DNA of 64,000 nt from Flavobacteriales bacterium (GTDB lineage Bacteria > Bacteroidota > Bacteroidia > Flavobacteriales_F > PHOS-HE28), in assembly GCA_016705955.1 (NCBI GenBank), contig JADJKO010000001.1, positions 372,001 through 436,000 of the forward strand. Reading direction: 5' to 3'. The first letter of the stretch is position 1. Every line of letters starts with the position of its first letter. The translations under genes and the position numbers were made by a program. The notes under the pieces are model-generated. The model ran no database searches and was not told the origin of the DNA. It saw nothing but the letters and a program-made list of their open reading frames with translations. Of the stretch, positions 1 to 8,558 are shown piece after piece.

Positions 1-2
1 CG

Positions 3-641
3 GGCGTGATCGTGGGAGGGAACATCGGGAAGAACAAGGAGACGCCGAACGAACGCGCGGCGGAGGATTACGTGGCGTGCTTCACCGCGCTGTATGAAGT
101 GGTGGACTATTTCGTGGTGAACGTGAGCAGTCCGAATACGCCGGGCTTGCGCGAATTGCAGGATAAGGAGCCTTTGCTCGCTTTGCTGCAACAACTCGTT
201 TCCATCCGGATGGAAAGGACCGCAGCGCACGGCACGTTCCGCCCGATCCTCTTGAAGATCGCGCCGGATCTGGGCGATGCGCAATTGGTGGAGGTGTGTG
301 AAGTGGTCCGTGCAAGTGGTATCGAAGGCGTGGTGGCCACGAACACCACGATCGGGCGCGATGGACTGCGTACCCCTGCGGAGGAAGTGACCGCGATGGG
401 CGCCGGTGGATTGAGCGGTGCGCCGGTGCGAGCACGGAGTACGGAGGTGGTGCGTTTCCTGCGTGGGCACTTGCCGCGACCATTCGTGATCATCGGCGTG
501 GGCGGCATTGATAGCGCGGATGCGGCGCAGGAGAAATTGGATGCAGGCGCCGATCTGGTGCAGGTGTACACCGGCCTGATCTATCGCGGGCCGGCGTTGA
601 TCGATGCGATCAACAAGCGGTGCGCTTCGCGCAGACGATAA
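3..641 (+). CDS. pyrD: Dihydroorotate dehydrogenase (quinone), class 2, C-terminal part
   Basis: The reading frame is open at the left edge, so the N-terminal part lies outside the window. The visible 212 residues are the C-terminal part of the FMN-binding TIM barrel of class 2 dihydroorotate dehydrogenase, which oxidises dihydroorotate to orotate with quinone at the membrane during pyrimidine synthesis. Diagnostic stretches are NVSSPNTPGLRELQ, which carries the catalytic-base serine region, LLKIAPDL, the NTT motif, and near the end IIGVGGI and VQVYTGLIYRGP, which bind the FMN phosphate. The gene ends 10 bp before the convergent FkbM gene. The identification is secure. Confidence 0.95.
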   Translation, partial: GVIVGGNIGKNKETPNERAAEDYVACFTALYEVVDYFVVNVSSPNTPGLRELQDKEPLLALLQQLVSIRMERTAAHGTFRPILLKIAPDLGDAQLVEVCEVVRASGIEGVVATNTTIGRDGLRTPAEEVTAMGAGGLSGAPVRARSTEVVRFLRGHLPRPFVIIGVGGIDSADAAQEKLDAGADLVQVYTGLIYRGPALIDAINKRCASRRR

Positions 642-651
642 AGAGCAAGGT

Positions 652-1554
652 TCAGGCGATGGTGATCGGCACGCCGATCCGCCCTGCTTCCGCTGCGGTG
701 CAGATGAGGTAATTGAAGCCGTGTCCGGGGCGCAACTCATACACGATGTGCGGGAGTTGCTCCACACCGCTTGATTCATCGATGCGGAAGAAGAGGTAGC
801 CCCGTCCGGTCACGGCGGCTTCCACGGCTTGGGCCACGGCGGTGGACAGGACCTCCACGAAGAGCGTTGGGGTTTGGTCCAGGTATCGTCCCATTCCGCG
901 CAGCACGGCCGGCTCATGGCGCTCCACGTCGATCTTCACCAGGTCCACGTGTTCCACACCCTGAAGTTGTAGGAGTTCATCCAACCGTTCGGTGGCCACT
1001 TCGAAGCTTCCGGCTTCATAGCTCAGCGGTTCTTGCTCCAAGGAGGCGAGGTAGCCGTGGTCGCTCACATCGTGGTGCATCTGCGCGGTGCCCTTGCGAT
1101 CGCTGATCGCGATGCCATGTACCAGAATGTCCATTCCGTTCAACGCGACGTTCTCCACGAGCCGTTGTCGCACACGGGGGATCGGTTCGAAGCAATGCAC
1201 GCGCGCGGTGGAAGTGATGGCCTTGGCCGAGAGCGCGAAGACGCCGGTATTCGCACCCACATCGAGCACGCACCGCGCACCTACGCACGCCTTCGCCCAC
1301 AATGCCATGGTGCGGTGCTCCCACCCGCCGAACAGACCGGACCAGAAGATCATGGTCTCCAAGGGATGACCATGGTTCACCATGGTGAACCGGGCGCCAT
1401 TGCCTGCATCCACGGTGAAGGGTCCGAAGAACCACAGGCGATGACGGATCGCATCCGGAACGCGGACGATGCGGCGCAGAACGCTGAACACGACCAGCTT
1501 GAAGGGGATCAGCCGGTAGATCCCGGTGCTTATGGAGGTGAGCAGGTTCTTCAC
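652..1554 (-). CDS. FkbM-family methyltransferase
   Basis: This 300-residue protein has a class I SAM-dependent methyltransferase fold. The SAM-binding motif I is VLDVGANTGVFAL at about residue 95, followed by HCFEPIP, then the FkbM-typical VDLVKIDVERHEPAVLRG segment (about 205-220) and LFVEVL. FkbM-type enzymes O-methylate sugars or polyketides, and many in Bacteroidota act on surface glycans. The substrate cannot be read here. The N-terminus has a hydrophobic, basic stretch that may be membrane-associating. A box reading TAGCTTTG on the minus strand (1620-1627) lies about 65 bp upstream. The gene is convergent with pyrD. Confidence 0.85.
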   Translation of the reverse strand: MKNLLTSISTGIYRLIPFKLVVFSVLRRIVRVPDAIRHRLWFFGPFTVDAGNGARFTMVNHGHPLETMIFWSGLFGGWEHRTMALWAKACVGARCVLDVGANTGVFALSAKAITSTARVHCFEPIPRVRQRLVENVALNGMDILVHGIAISDRKGTAQMHHDVSDHGYLASLEQEPLSYEAGSFEVATERLDELLQLQGVEHVDLVKIDVERHEPAVLRGMGRYLDQTPTLFVEVLSTAVAQAVEAAVTGRGYLFFRIDESSGVEQLPHIVYELRPGHGFNYLICTAAEAGRIGVPITIA

Positions 1555-1619
1555 GTTACTCTATGGACGACCGATCCAGCACGGGGTGGTTCGGCGGGCG
1601 CAATGATAGTTCGTTGGCT

Positions 1620-1627
1620 CAAAGCTA
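1620..1627 (-). promoter_or_regulatory. Bacteroidota -7 box (TAGCTTTG) for the FkbM gene
   Basis: On the minus strand this is an exact match to the Bacteroidota -7 consensus TAnnTTTG. It lies in the divergent gap between the FkbM gene and the HMG-CoA-lyase-like gene, and would give a leader of roughly 60 nt. No clear -33 TTG was seen at the usual distance, so the call rests on the one box. Confidence 0.35.
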
Positions 1628-1675
1628 GGGACGGTCGATGGTCACGAACTCTTCGGACCTTTGGCGCACCGGAAC

Positions 1676-2548
1676 ATGATGACGAACCCTTCTTCGATCA
1701 AGCTTGTGGAGTGCCCGCGTGATGCGATGCAAGGGATCGCCCCGTTCATTCCTACGGCGATGAAGGTGGAATACCTCAACGCGTTATTGAAAGTGGGCTT
1801 CGACACGATCGACATCGGCAGCTTCGTGAGTCCGAAGGCCATTCCGCAGTTGGCGGATACGGCGGAGGTGCTTTCGCTCATCGACCTCACCGGTTCGCGG
1901 AGCAAGTTGTTGGTGATCGTGGCGAACGAGCGCGGCGCGGAGGATGCGGTGCAGCAGGCGAGCGTGAGCTACCTCGGTTATCCGTTCAGCATCAGCGAGA
2001 CCTTCCAACAGCGGAACACGAACACGAGCATCGAAGGGTCGTGGGGTCGCGTGGCGCGGATCGCGGAGATCGCTCGGGCGGCAGGGAAGGAACTCGTGGT
2101 GTACATCAGCATGGCCTTCGGGAATCCATACGGCGATCCATGGAACGCGGAGGTGGCGTTGCATTGGGTGGATCGGCTGGTGAAGGAACTCGGCGTGCGC
2201 ATCATTGCCTTGAGCGATACGGTGGGTGTAGCTGCACCGGCGGATATCACTGGCATGTTCAACGCGCTGATCCCGGCACTACCCGACGTGGAGTTCGGCG
2301 CACACTTGCATTGCCGCCCGGATAATTGGCGGATGAAGACCGACGCGGCGTGGAATGCGGGTTGTCGCCGTTTCGATGGCGCGATCAAAGGTTTTGGCGG
2401 TTGCCCGATGGCCGAGGATGACCTTGTGGGCAATCTGCAAATGGAGTGGTTCGTGGACGGAATGGAAGAGCGCGGTGTGCAAACCGGCTTGGACCGGGAG
2501 CAATTGATGAAGTGTGTGGAGATGGCGGCGAGGGTGTTTCCGCTTTAG
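1676..2548 (+). CDS. Hydroxymethylglutaryl-CoA lyase-like enzyme
   Basis: The 290-residue protein has the DRE-TIM metallolyase fold of HMG-CoA lyase, which cleaves HMG-CoA to acetoacetate and acetyl-CoA in leucine breakdown. The N-terminal active-site strand is VECPRDAMQG (usually GPRDGLQ), followed by DTIDIGSFVSPKAIPQLAD. The metal-binding H-x-H is in AHLHCRPDNW, and the active-site loop is FGGCPMAEDDLVGN. An ATG pair at 1676/1679 is the likely start. A TTG 15 bp upstream also stays in frame but adds only five residues. The changes in the DRE motif leave room for a related aldolase or lyase of the same superfamily. Confidence 0.85.
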   Translation: MMTNPSSIKLVECPRDAMQGIAPFIPTAMKVEYLNALLKVGFDTIDIGSFVSPKAIPQLADTAEVLSLIDLTGSRSKLLVIVANERGAEDAVQQASVSYLGYPFSISETFQQRNTNTSIEGSWGRVARIAEIARAAGKELVVYISMAFGNPYGDPWNAEVALHWVDRLVKELGVRIIALSDTVGVAAPADITGMFNALIPALPDVEFGAHLHCRPDNWRMKTDAAWNAGCRRFDGAIKGFGGCPMAEDDLVGNLQMEWFVDGMEERGVQTGLDREQLMKCVEMAARVFPL

Positions 2549-2552
2549 GCAC

Positions 2553-3806
2553 TCAGGCCTTTCTCAACTCCAACACCGTGATCTCCGGCGGCATGCCCAC
2601 GCGGCCGGGGAAGCCGATGAAGCCGAAGCCACGGTTCACGTAGAGTTGTTGTTCGCCTTCGCTGTACAGCCCTGCCCAGTGCTTGTACACCCATTGCGCC
2701 GGGCTGTACGTGGTGCCGCCGATCTTCACGCCGAGCTGTGCGCCATGGGTGTGCCCGCTGAGCGTGAGGTCGATCCCGGTGCCGAGCACTTTGCGATCCC
2801 AGTGCGTGGGATCGTGGCTCATCAGGATGCGATAGGGGTATTGTTCGCTACCGGCCTTGGCCTTGTCCAGGTCGCCATATTGCTGGAAACGGAATCCCCA
2901 ATTCTGCACGCCCAGTAGGCCGATGCGCTCTCCACCCACTTCGATGGGAAGGTGTTCATCAAGCAACAGACGGAATCCGGCTTCCTTGTGGATCGCTTTC
3001 AAGCGGTCCAGGTTCGCGGCCTTCGCCTTGGGGTCATCCCACGTGGCATAGTCGCTGTAGTCGTGGTTGCCGAGGATGGAGTACTTGCCGATGCGCGCAT
3101 GAAGTCGTGACAATTCCGCGATGAAGGGTTCGGCTTCATCGGCATAGTTGTTCACCAGATCACCGGTGAAGAGGATGAGGTCGGGTTCCTCGGCATTCAC
3201 CAGGTCGATACCGTTGCGCACGATGGACAGGTCGCCGCCATAGCTGCCCAAGTGCATGTCGCTGATCTGCACGATCCGCAGACCATTGAAGGCATCGGGG
3301 ATCGCGCCGCTCTTCACTGGAACATGCGCCACGTTGAAGGTGCGTCGACCTTTCGTTACGCCATAGAGCACGGCCGAGAACGGCACGGTGGCGAGGATCA
3401 ATCCGAGCTGGCTGAGGAAGCGCGCGCGGTCCACACCTTCACCGGAAACATCCACCGGACCCGGAGCCAACTTGTTCCATCCCCAGCGCAGTACGAAGAG
3501 AATGTCATCCAACAAGTGGAAGACGGCGATGACGACCTTGGGCAGGAAGAAGAGCAGGAAGAGCGCGACCAAGGAGAAGACATAGCTGAGGTCACGCCTG
3601 TTCTCCGGCTGGCGGAAGCCGATGGCGGTCCACACCATAAGGCCGAGGATGCCGATGGAAATGATCCAATAGAGGAAGCGGATGATGCGCCGCAGGGTGA
3701 TGCTGTGGTTGGCCAGCGCGGTATTCACACCTTTGTACGCATACAGGTCGATGAGCACGAGCACCACGAGCAGGAAAAGGAAGTTGCGGATGGCGGCCGG
3801 GGACAT
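2553..3806 (-). CDS. Membrane-anchored calcineurin-like metallophosphoesterase
   Basis: The 417-residue protein has an N-terminal region of about four transmembrane helices (residues ~5-150). A calcineurin-like phosphoesterase domain of the YkuE/YaeI type follows. Metal-ligand motifs appear in order: QISDMHLGSYGG, FTGDLVNN, LGNHDYSDY, and near the C-terminus LTLSGHTHGAQLG. Related proteins are phosphatases acting at the membrane, such as on lipid A precursors or nucleotides, but the substrate here is unknown. I chose the ATG at 3806. Longer in-frame starts would run through the divergent gene's promoter region and precede the first membrane helix with an unlikely polar leader. Confidence 0.88.
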   Translation of the reverse strand: MSPAAIRNFLFLLVVLVLIDLYAYKGVNTALANHSITLRRIIRFLYWIISIGILGLMVWTAIGFRQPENRRDLSYVFSLVALFLLFFLPKVVIAVFHLLDDILFVLRWGWNKLAPGPVDVSGEGVDRARFLSQLGLILATVPFSAVLYGVTKGRRTFNVAHVPVKSGAIPDAFNGLRIVQISDMHLGSYGGDLSIVRNGIDLVNAEEPDLILFTGDLVNNYADEAEPFIAELSRLHARIGKYSILGNHDYSDYATWDDPKAKAANLDRLKAIHKEAGFRLLLDEHLPIEVGGERIGLLGVQNWGFRFQQYGDLDKAKAGSEQYPYRILMSHDPTHWDRKVLGTGIDLTLSGHTHGAQLGVKIGGTTYSPAQWVYKHWAGLYSEGEQQLYVNRGFGFIGFPGRVGMPPEITVLELRKA

Positions 3807-3877
3807 GGGGGCGAAAGTTAGACGGGGCCACAGCCGTCGAAGATGTTCGCTCGTGTACTCGGGTTCTTGCCGCATCG

Positions 3878-5035
3878 TTGATGGTTGTTCTTGCGGCTTA
3901 TTCGAACGCTCAAGTAACGTGGCGATATGCCTATGGTGCGTTTGACAACGACAGGGCAAGCGTGGTCCGCGTGGTCAATGAGGACCTGTACTTTGTTGCT
4001 GGCTCCACAGGGAGTTTTGGCGCCGGTGCTTCGGACATCTATCTGGTCGCGCTGAATGCGCTTGGAGTGCCACAATGGTCGCGAACCATTGGAGGTATTG
4101 GTGTGGAAACCGCCCAGGACTTGATCATACTCGCTGATGGTGGATCGATGATCGTCGGCTCGACCTCAAGCCAAGGCGCTGGTGGTTACGATGGATATCT
4201 GGTCAGGACCGACGCGAATGGCGACATGCTTTGGGAAAGGACTTTCGGTGGAACGGATTGGGATCTCCTGAATGACATCAAGCAAGTGAGTGAGGACCGC
4301 TTTCTCCTTACGGGCCAGACGTACAGTAATGGACAAACGGCCGGTAGCGGTTGGATCATGTTGGTGGACGCTACAGGTGAGGCCGTGTGGTCACAAGCGG
4401 TGCTTTGTGGTCCGGGAACGAACGGATACGCAACCGCTTCAACCGATGATGGGGGCTTTGTTTGCACAGGATCGATCAGCGACCCGAATGAACCAAGCGA
4501 TGCCTTCGTGGCGAAGTATGATGCAGCGGCCTCGTTGGAATGGATGTACAGGTACGGCGGAGATAGTTTGGACATCGGTCGGGACATCGTTGCAACGATG
4601 GATGGTGGTTATTCCATCATGGGTTCAACACGGAGCTATTCAAATTGGGTTGAAGCCTATCACCTGAAGATCGATGGACAAGGTGTGGAACAGTGGTACC
4701 GGCATTGGGGCCAGATCAATGATCAAGAGGCGTATGAGCACATTGAAACCGCTCAAGGTGGATTTGCTTCGATCGGGTATACACGAACAACTGGCGGAGG
4801 TGGGAAGGATATGTTCCTTCTTTTCAGTGGTTCCGACGGGGCTTATGACTTCGGGACCACTTTTGGTGGTACGGAGAACGACGCCGGATTTGGGATCGCG
4901 TTATTGACTGATGGCTTTCTGTGTGCAGGAACCACGTTAAGCTTTGGTTCAGGAGCCAACGATTTCTTTGTCGTCCGAACAGGTGCGAACGGATTGACTC
5001 AACTTCAATCCGTTACCACCTCATTCGATCGCTAG
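3878..5035 (+). CDS. Secreted repeat (beta-propeller-like) protein, frameshifted before its sorting domain
   Basis: The frame encodes about 385 residues that begin with a short signal-peptide-like stretch (VVLAAYSNAQ) and continue as about seven degenerate repeats with the pattern W-x-R-x-x-G-G-x-x-x-D and D-G-G-F/Y-x-x-x-G-S/T. This resembles SBBP/delta-60 type secreted propeller proteins of Bacteroidota. The frame stops at a TAG at 5033-5035. Immediately downstream, in another frame, lies a typical T9SS type A sorting domain (5038-5289). One missing base near 5025-5033 would join them. The start is uncertain, either TTG 3878 or ATG 3881, because no upstream ATG is in frame and the signal peptide looks short. 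Confidence 0.7.
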   Translation: MMVVLAAYSNAQVTWRYAYGAFDNDRASVVRVVNEDLYFVAGSTGSFGAGASDIYLVALNALGVPQWSRTIGGIGVETAQDLIILADGGSMIVGSTSSQGAGGYDGYLVRTDANGDMLWERTFGGTDWDLLNDIKQVSEDRFLLTGQTYSNGQTAGSGWIMLVDATGEAVWSQAVLCGPGTNGYATASTDDGGFVCTGSISDPNEPSDAFVAKYDAAASLEWMYRYGGDSLDIGRDIVATMDGGYSIMGSTRSYSNWVEAYHLKIDGQGVEQWYRHWGQINDQEAYEHIETAQGGFASIGYTRTTGGGGKDMFLLFSGSDGAYDFGTTFGGTENDAGFGIALLTDGFLCAGTTLSFGSGANDFFVVRTGANGLTQLQSVTTSFDR

Positions 5036-5037
5036 GA

Positions 5038-5289
5038 ATGAATGAGATCGTACCGGATCGCCTCCCCATCCACCCGAACCCTTCCACCGGATCGTTCTTC
5101 ATTCCAGCGCAAACCGTCGCGGGCAGTGTGGAGGTGTTCGATCAGGCGGGGCGATCGGTGCATGGAGCGTGGTTCCCCGCTGGATCCACATCGCTTCACT
5201 TGGATCTTCCCGATGGAGCCTATGTCGTGCAGCTTACCTCGAGCGATGGGCGCGGTTCCCGTTCGCGGTTGATGATCCTTCATCCCTGA
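5038..5289 (+). pseudogene. T9SS type A C-terminal sorting domain, out of frame with its gene
   Basis: The 83 residues contain the hallmark HPNPSTGSFFI start, the VEVFDQAGRSV strand, LDLPDGAYVVQL and the terminal SRLMILHP. This is the pattern of the T9SS type A sorting domain, which directs export across the outer membrane and cell-surface anchoring. A sorting domain has no role alone, so this is the detached C-terminus of the repeat protein encoded just upstream. Its stop TGA overlaps the ATG of the next gene (5289). Either a real frameshift or a sequencing indel explains the split. Confidence 0.8.
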
Positions 5290-6560
5290 TGCGCTTCACC
5301 GGGATCGCCCCGGTGCGGGCCTACATCGCGCTGGGCCATGTGCTATTCGCGGTCCTCGGCGTGTTGGCGTGGATGCATTGGCGCGAGCGTACGCTACAGT
5401 TGGACAGCGCTTGCCAGATCTTCAAGTGGATCCAGGACGATGGCCTGCAGATCGAAGCGCATCGGTACACAGCGGTGCTCCCGCAACTGCTGGTGAAGCT
5501 TTTCGCCGGTGCTGGTGCTTCACTGAAGACCCTGTTGCTCACGGCATCCCTTGCACATGTGCTGCTTCCGTGGATGATCTATAGCGTGATCGTCCATGTA
5601 TTGCGCAGGCCGTGGATCGGGATCGCGATGGCCGTGGCCGCAGTGCTCTGCACGCGGCTCGCGTTCTATGGCGTCGTGTTGGAAGTGAATTATCTCTTGA
5701 GCTATCCCTTCCTGTTCGCGGCGTTCCTCGCGGCGCATGCGGAGGATCCGGATCGTCGTTGGCCGAAAGTGTTCGCGCTGGGTTCTTTGATCCTGGTGTT
5801 GTTGGTCCACCCGGTCGGTTCCATCGTCGCGCTGTTCATTGTCACGCTGTACTTCATTGGTGCAACGGAGCGCGGTTGGTTGGTTGTACTTGCGGTGATC
5901 ATCATCGGCTGGGCATTGTTCGGCCGCATGATCCTTCCGCCGACCGGTTACGAGCAAGGCTTGTATGGTGCGGTGTGGGAAGGCCTTGGCTCCCTGCGCA
6001 GGGGTGCGGATCAACCCGCCTTGGATTTCCTCCTCGGCCATACCTGGGCGTACACCACGCACTACATGGCGCTCTGGGCCCTTCTCGCGGTACTCACGGT
6101 TGTGCTTGTGCGCAAGCGGTCATGGGCGATGTTCGCACTCGTGTGGGTGGGTATGATCGGCTTCATCCTGCTCAACATCACGGCATACCACAAGGGCGAA
6201 TCGGCGATGATGATGGAGAAGAACTTCCTGCCCTTGGCCGTGATGGTCGCGCTGCCCTTGGTGATGGAGGTCGGCAAATGGAACACGCGGTCGCAATTCC
6301 TCTCGTGGATCCCTTTCGCGTTGGTCCTCTTTCTGCAATTCCGGGGGATGTCCTTCGCATCGCGTGAAGTACACGAGCGGCTTTTTCTGCTGGAGGAGTT
6401 GGTCTCGAAAGCGCGCTCCGACGGAGCAGGGAAAGCACTGGTGGAAACGCATGAACTGGATACGTGGGGTCTGCATCCATTGGGCTTTGGGTTACGAGAC
6501 TCTATTGATCAGTGCCGTGGATCATCCGGAGAACGCAATGGTGATCTATGCAACCGATAA
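5289..6560 (+). CDS. Polytopic membrane protein, C-terminus frameshifted
   Basis: The 423-residue reading frame encodes about ten hydrophobic segments from residue 10 to about 360, with no recognised catalytic motif. A GT-C-type glycosyltransferase or a general integral membrane role is possible but not shown. The ATG overlaps the preceding stop (TGATG), implying co-transcription. The last 25 or so residues of this frame look unrelated to protein sequence. The frame two positions over continues smoothly from about 6487 to 6678. Removing one G from the run at about 6480-6484 would restore a protein of about 460 residues ending in LSLHSLP. Confidence 0.6.
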   Translation: MRFTGIAPVRAYIALGHVLFAVLGVLAWMHWRERTLQLDSACQIFKWIQDDGLQIEAHRYTAVLPQLLVKLFAGAGASLKTLLLTASLAHVLLPWMIYSVIVHVLRRPWIGIAMAVAAVLCTRLAFYGVVLEVNYLLSYPFLFAAFLAAHAEDPDRRWPKVFALGSLILVLLVHPVGSIVALFIVTLYFIGATERGWLVVLAVIIIGWALFGRMILPPTGYEQGLYGAVWEGLGSLRRGADQPALDFLLGHTWAYTTHYMALWALLAVLTVVLVRKRSWAMFALVWVGMIGFILLNITAYHKGESAMMMEKNFLPLAVMVALPLVMEVGKWNTRSQFLSWIPFALVLFLQFRGMSFASREVHERLFLLEELVSKARSDGAGKALVETHELDTWGLHPLGFGLRDSIDQCRGSSGERNGDLCNR

Positions 6561-6678
6561 GCAACTGCTTGGCGCGCCGATCGTCAGCCATTCGTTCCCT
6601 ATCACGGACCTGGATCCGCAGTGGTTCCGCGTGCCGATCGGGAATGAACACGTACTTTCCCTGCATTCGTTGCCTTAG
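6487..6678 (+). pseudogene. Out-of-frame C-terminal tail of the upstream membrane protein
   Basis: This frame reads ALGYETLLISAVDHPENA and then IYATDKQLLGAPIVSHSF, ending at 6678. It is balanced protein-like sequence that follows naturally after the HPL of the upstream frame if one G near 6482 is removed. It has no start codon of its own in a sensible place. It is best read as the displaced C-terminus of the 5289 gene, not as an independent gene. Confidence 0.6.
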
Positions 6679-6689
6679 ATCATGATCGC

Positions 6690-7415
6690 ATGACCGCATT
6701 GGGTGTCGTCCTCGGAGTACATGCCGCAGCTGGCTTCTTCGCCTTGTGCGTGGCGCCCTTGGCCATGGCGGTGAAGAAGGGTGGCGATTGGCATAGGCGC
6801 TGGGGCAAGTACTTCTTCTACGCGATGGCCGTGGTGTCCGTCACCGCGATCATCCTGGGTGTGGCGCGCACGAACTGGCTCATGGCGATGGTGGCGGTGT
6901 TCAGTTTCCAGATGATCGCCTCGGGGTACCGCGCACTCTTCTTGAAGCGGTTGAACGAAGGTCAACCACCGACGACGATCGACAAGACCATGCTCGGCTC
7001 GGCCATCCTTGTGAACGGTGGACTCTTCATGTGGGGCGCCATCAACATCTTCCTCGGACATCGCGAAAGCGGCCCCATTATCTTCCTCGTCTTCGGCAGC
7101 ATCGGCCTGGTCTTCATGTGGCGCGATCTACAGCGTTTCTACAAGACGAGCCACGACAAACGCGAGTGGCTCTACGCGCACATGACGGGCTTCCTCGGCG
7201 GCTACATCGCCACGTTATCCGCTTTCAGTGCGGTGAACCTGGACATGATCGAACCCTCATGGTTGCGCTGGCTGTGGCCCACGATCATCGGGTCGCCATT
7301 GATCGCCGTCTGGGTGCGCTACTACAAGAAGAAGTTCACTGGCGGCCGCCGGTCACGTGATCTCTTCGACATCCGGATCCGACAGTCGCGTACAGGAAAG
7401 CAGCATCGCACCTGA
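6690..7415 (+). CDS. DUF2306-like integral membrane protein
   Basis: The 241-residue protein is almost entirely hydrophobic, with about seven predicted transmembrane helices. An early GVHAAAGFFAL helix is followed by HRRWGKYFFYAM. Histidines in helices 1 and 2 and the layout resemble the DUF2306/COG5395 group of predicted membrane proteins, whose role is not known. The C-terminal tail is basic and soluble (residues ~215-241). It starts 11 bp after the tail of the preceding membrane protein on the same strand. Confidence 0.6.
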   Translation: MTALGVVLGVHAAAGFFALCVAPLAMAVKKGGDWHRRWGKYFFYAMAVVSVTAIILGVARTNWLMAMVAVFSFQMIASGYRALFLKRLNEGQPPTTIDKTMLGSAILVNGGLFMWGAINIFLGHRESGPIIFLVFGSIGLVFMWRDLQRFYKTSHDKREWLYAHMTGFLGGYIATLSAFSAVNLDMIEPSWLRWLWPTIIGSPLIAVWVRYYKKKFTGGRRSRDLFDIRIRQSRTGKQHRT

Positions 7416-7423
7416 TCGAGGAA

Positions 7424-7431
7424 TAGCTTTG
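7424..7431 (+). promoter_or_regulatory. Bacteroidota -7 box (TAGCTTTG) for the glycan operon
   Basis: This is an exact TAnnTTTG match 23 bp before the first glycosyltransferase ATG and just downstream of the preceding gene's stop. It fits a promoter for the chain of overlapping glycan genes. No convincing -33 TTG was seen. Confidence 0.45.
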
Positions 7432-7454
7432 GCCGCCTTCCTTCAGGGAGTGCC

Positions 7455-8558
7455 ATGACGGATCCCGGAACCACATCCCGCGAGAATGTGCTCGTGCTCT
7501 ACACCGAGCTGGCGCCGTACGTGTTGGCCTGCCTCACTGCGCTCACCGAATTCTACGAAGTGGACGTACACCTGGTCCATTGGCCTGTGAACAAGGAGGC
7601 GCCGTTCGATCTGGAGTTCGCTCCTGGCATCATCGCCTACGATCGCACCCAGCTGGATGATGAAGCCCTGCTTCAACTCGCACGCCGCCTTTCCCCGTGC
7701 CTTGTGCTGGCCAGTGGTTGGGTGGACAAAGGCTACCTCAAGGCCTGTCGAGCGCTCAGAAAGAAAGGAGTGAATACGGTGATGTCCTTCGACACGGCGT
7801 GGCGCGGCGACCTGAAGCAATGGGCCAACGCGGCCCTCGCGCGGTTCTGGATACGCCGCACCTTCTCCCACGCTTGGGTGACAGGCGGTCCGCAAGTGAA
7901 ATACGCTCGCCGATTGGGGTTCACGGAGGATCGGATCCGCACCGGGTTCTATTCAGCGGACACCCCCAAATGGCTGGCGATCGGGAGACGCCTTCTTGAT
8001 GCACGCTCGGAGCATTGGCCACATCGCTTCCTTTGCGTAGCGCGCTATATCCCGGCCAAGGGCCTTCAACTGCTTTGTGATGCATTCGCGGAGTTGTGCG
8101 AGGAGAAAGCGGTTCTTGATTGGGAACTCTGGATAGTGGGTACTGGAGAACTGTTCGATCAGATCACGAATTCCCCAACGGGAAAGCATCCGCGCATCAA
8201 GCATCTCGGCTTCAAGCAAGCCCATGAAATGGAATCCGTGCTGGAGCAATGCGGTGCTTTCGTGCTGCCGAGCGATTACGAGCCTTGGGGCGTAGTGGTG
8301 CATGAGATGGCGTGCGCCGGGCTTCCACTCATCCTCAGTACGGCGGTCGGTGCAGAGGAGCGCTTTCTTGAGGAGGGTGTCAACGGACATCTCTTCTGGG
8401 CTGGTGATAAAGAGACCCTGAAGGAGGCATTGCGAGATATCCTGCTATCCAACGATTCGAAGCTTTTCCTGAGGGGAAGGGTAGGCATGGACACCGCCTC
8501 GGACTGGAGCCCGGAGGAATGGGCAAGAACGGCCAATGAGCTGAGCGAAGCGAAATGA
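7455..8558 (+). CDS. Glycosyltransferase family 4
   Basis: The 367-residue protein has the two-domain GT-B fold. Its C-terminal half shows the GT4 donor-site pattern: FLCVARYIPAKGLQLL (about residue 195), WIVGTGE, IKHLGF and then LPSDYEPWGVVVHEMACAGLPLI, where the E-x7-E motif contacts the nucleotide sugar. It transfers a sugar during assembly of a surface polysaccharide or glycolipid. The exact sugar cannot be told. The stop overlaps the next gene's ATG by 4 bp (ATGA), so the two are translationally coupled. Confidence 0.9.
   Translation: MTDPGTTSRENVLVLYTELAPYVLACLTALTEFYEVDVHLVHWPVNKEAPFDLEFAPGIIAYDRTQLDDEALLQLARRLSPCLVLASGWVDKGYLKACRALRKKGVNTVMSFDTAWRGDLKQWANAALARFWIRRTFSHAWVTGGPQVKYARRLGFTEDRIRTGFYSADTPKWLAIGRRLLDARSEHWPHRFLCVARYIPAKGLQLLCDAFAELCEEKAVLDWELWIVGTGELFDQITNSPTGKHPRIKHLGFKQAHEMESVLEQCGAFVLPSDYEPWGVVVHEMACAGLPLILSTAVGAEERFLEEGVNGHLFWAGDKETLKEALRDILLSNDSKLFLRGRVGMDTASDWSPEEWARTANELSEAK

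Noticed and set aside
5169..5288. Upstream extension of the 5289 membrane protein
   Set aside because: The extension runs through the T9SS sorting domain in the wrong frame and is polar; the ATG overlapping the upstream stop is a better start.
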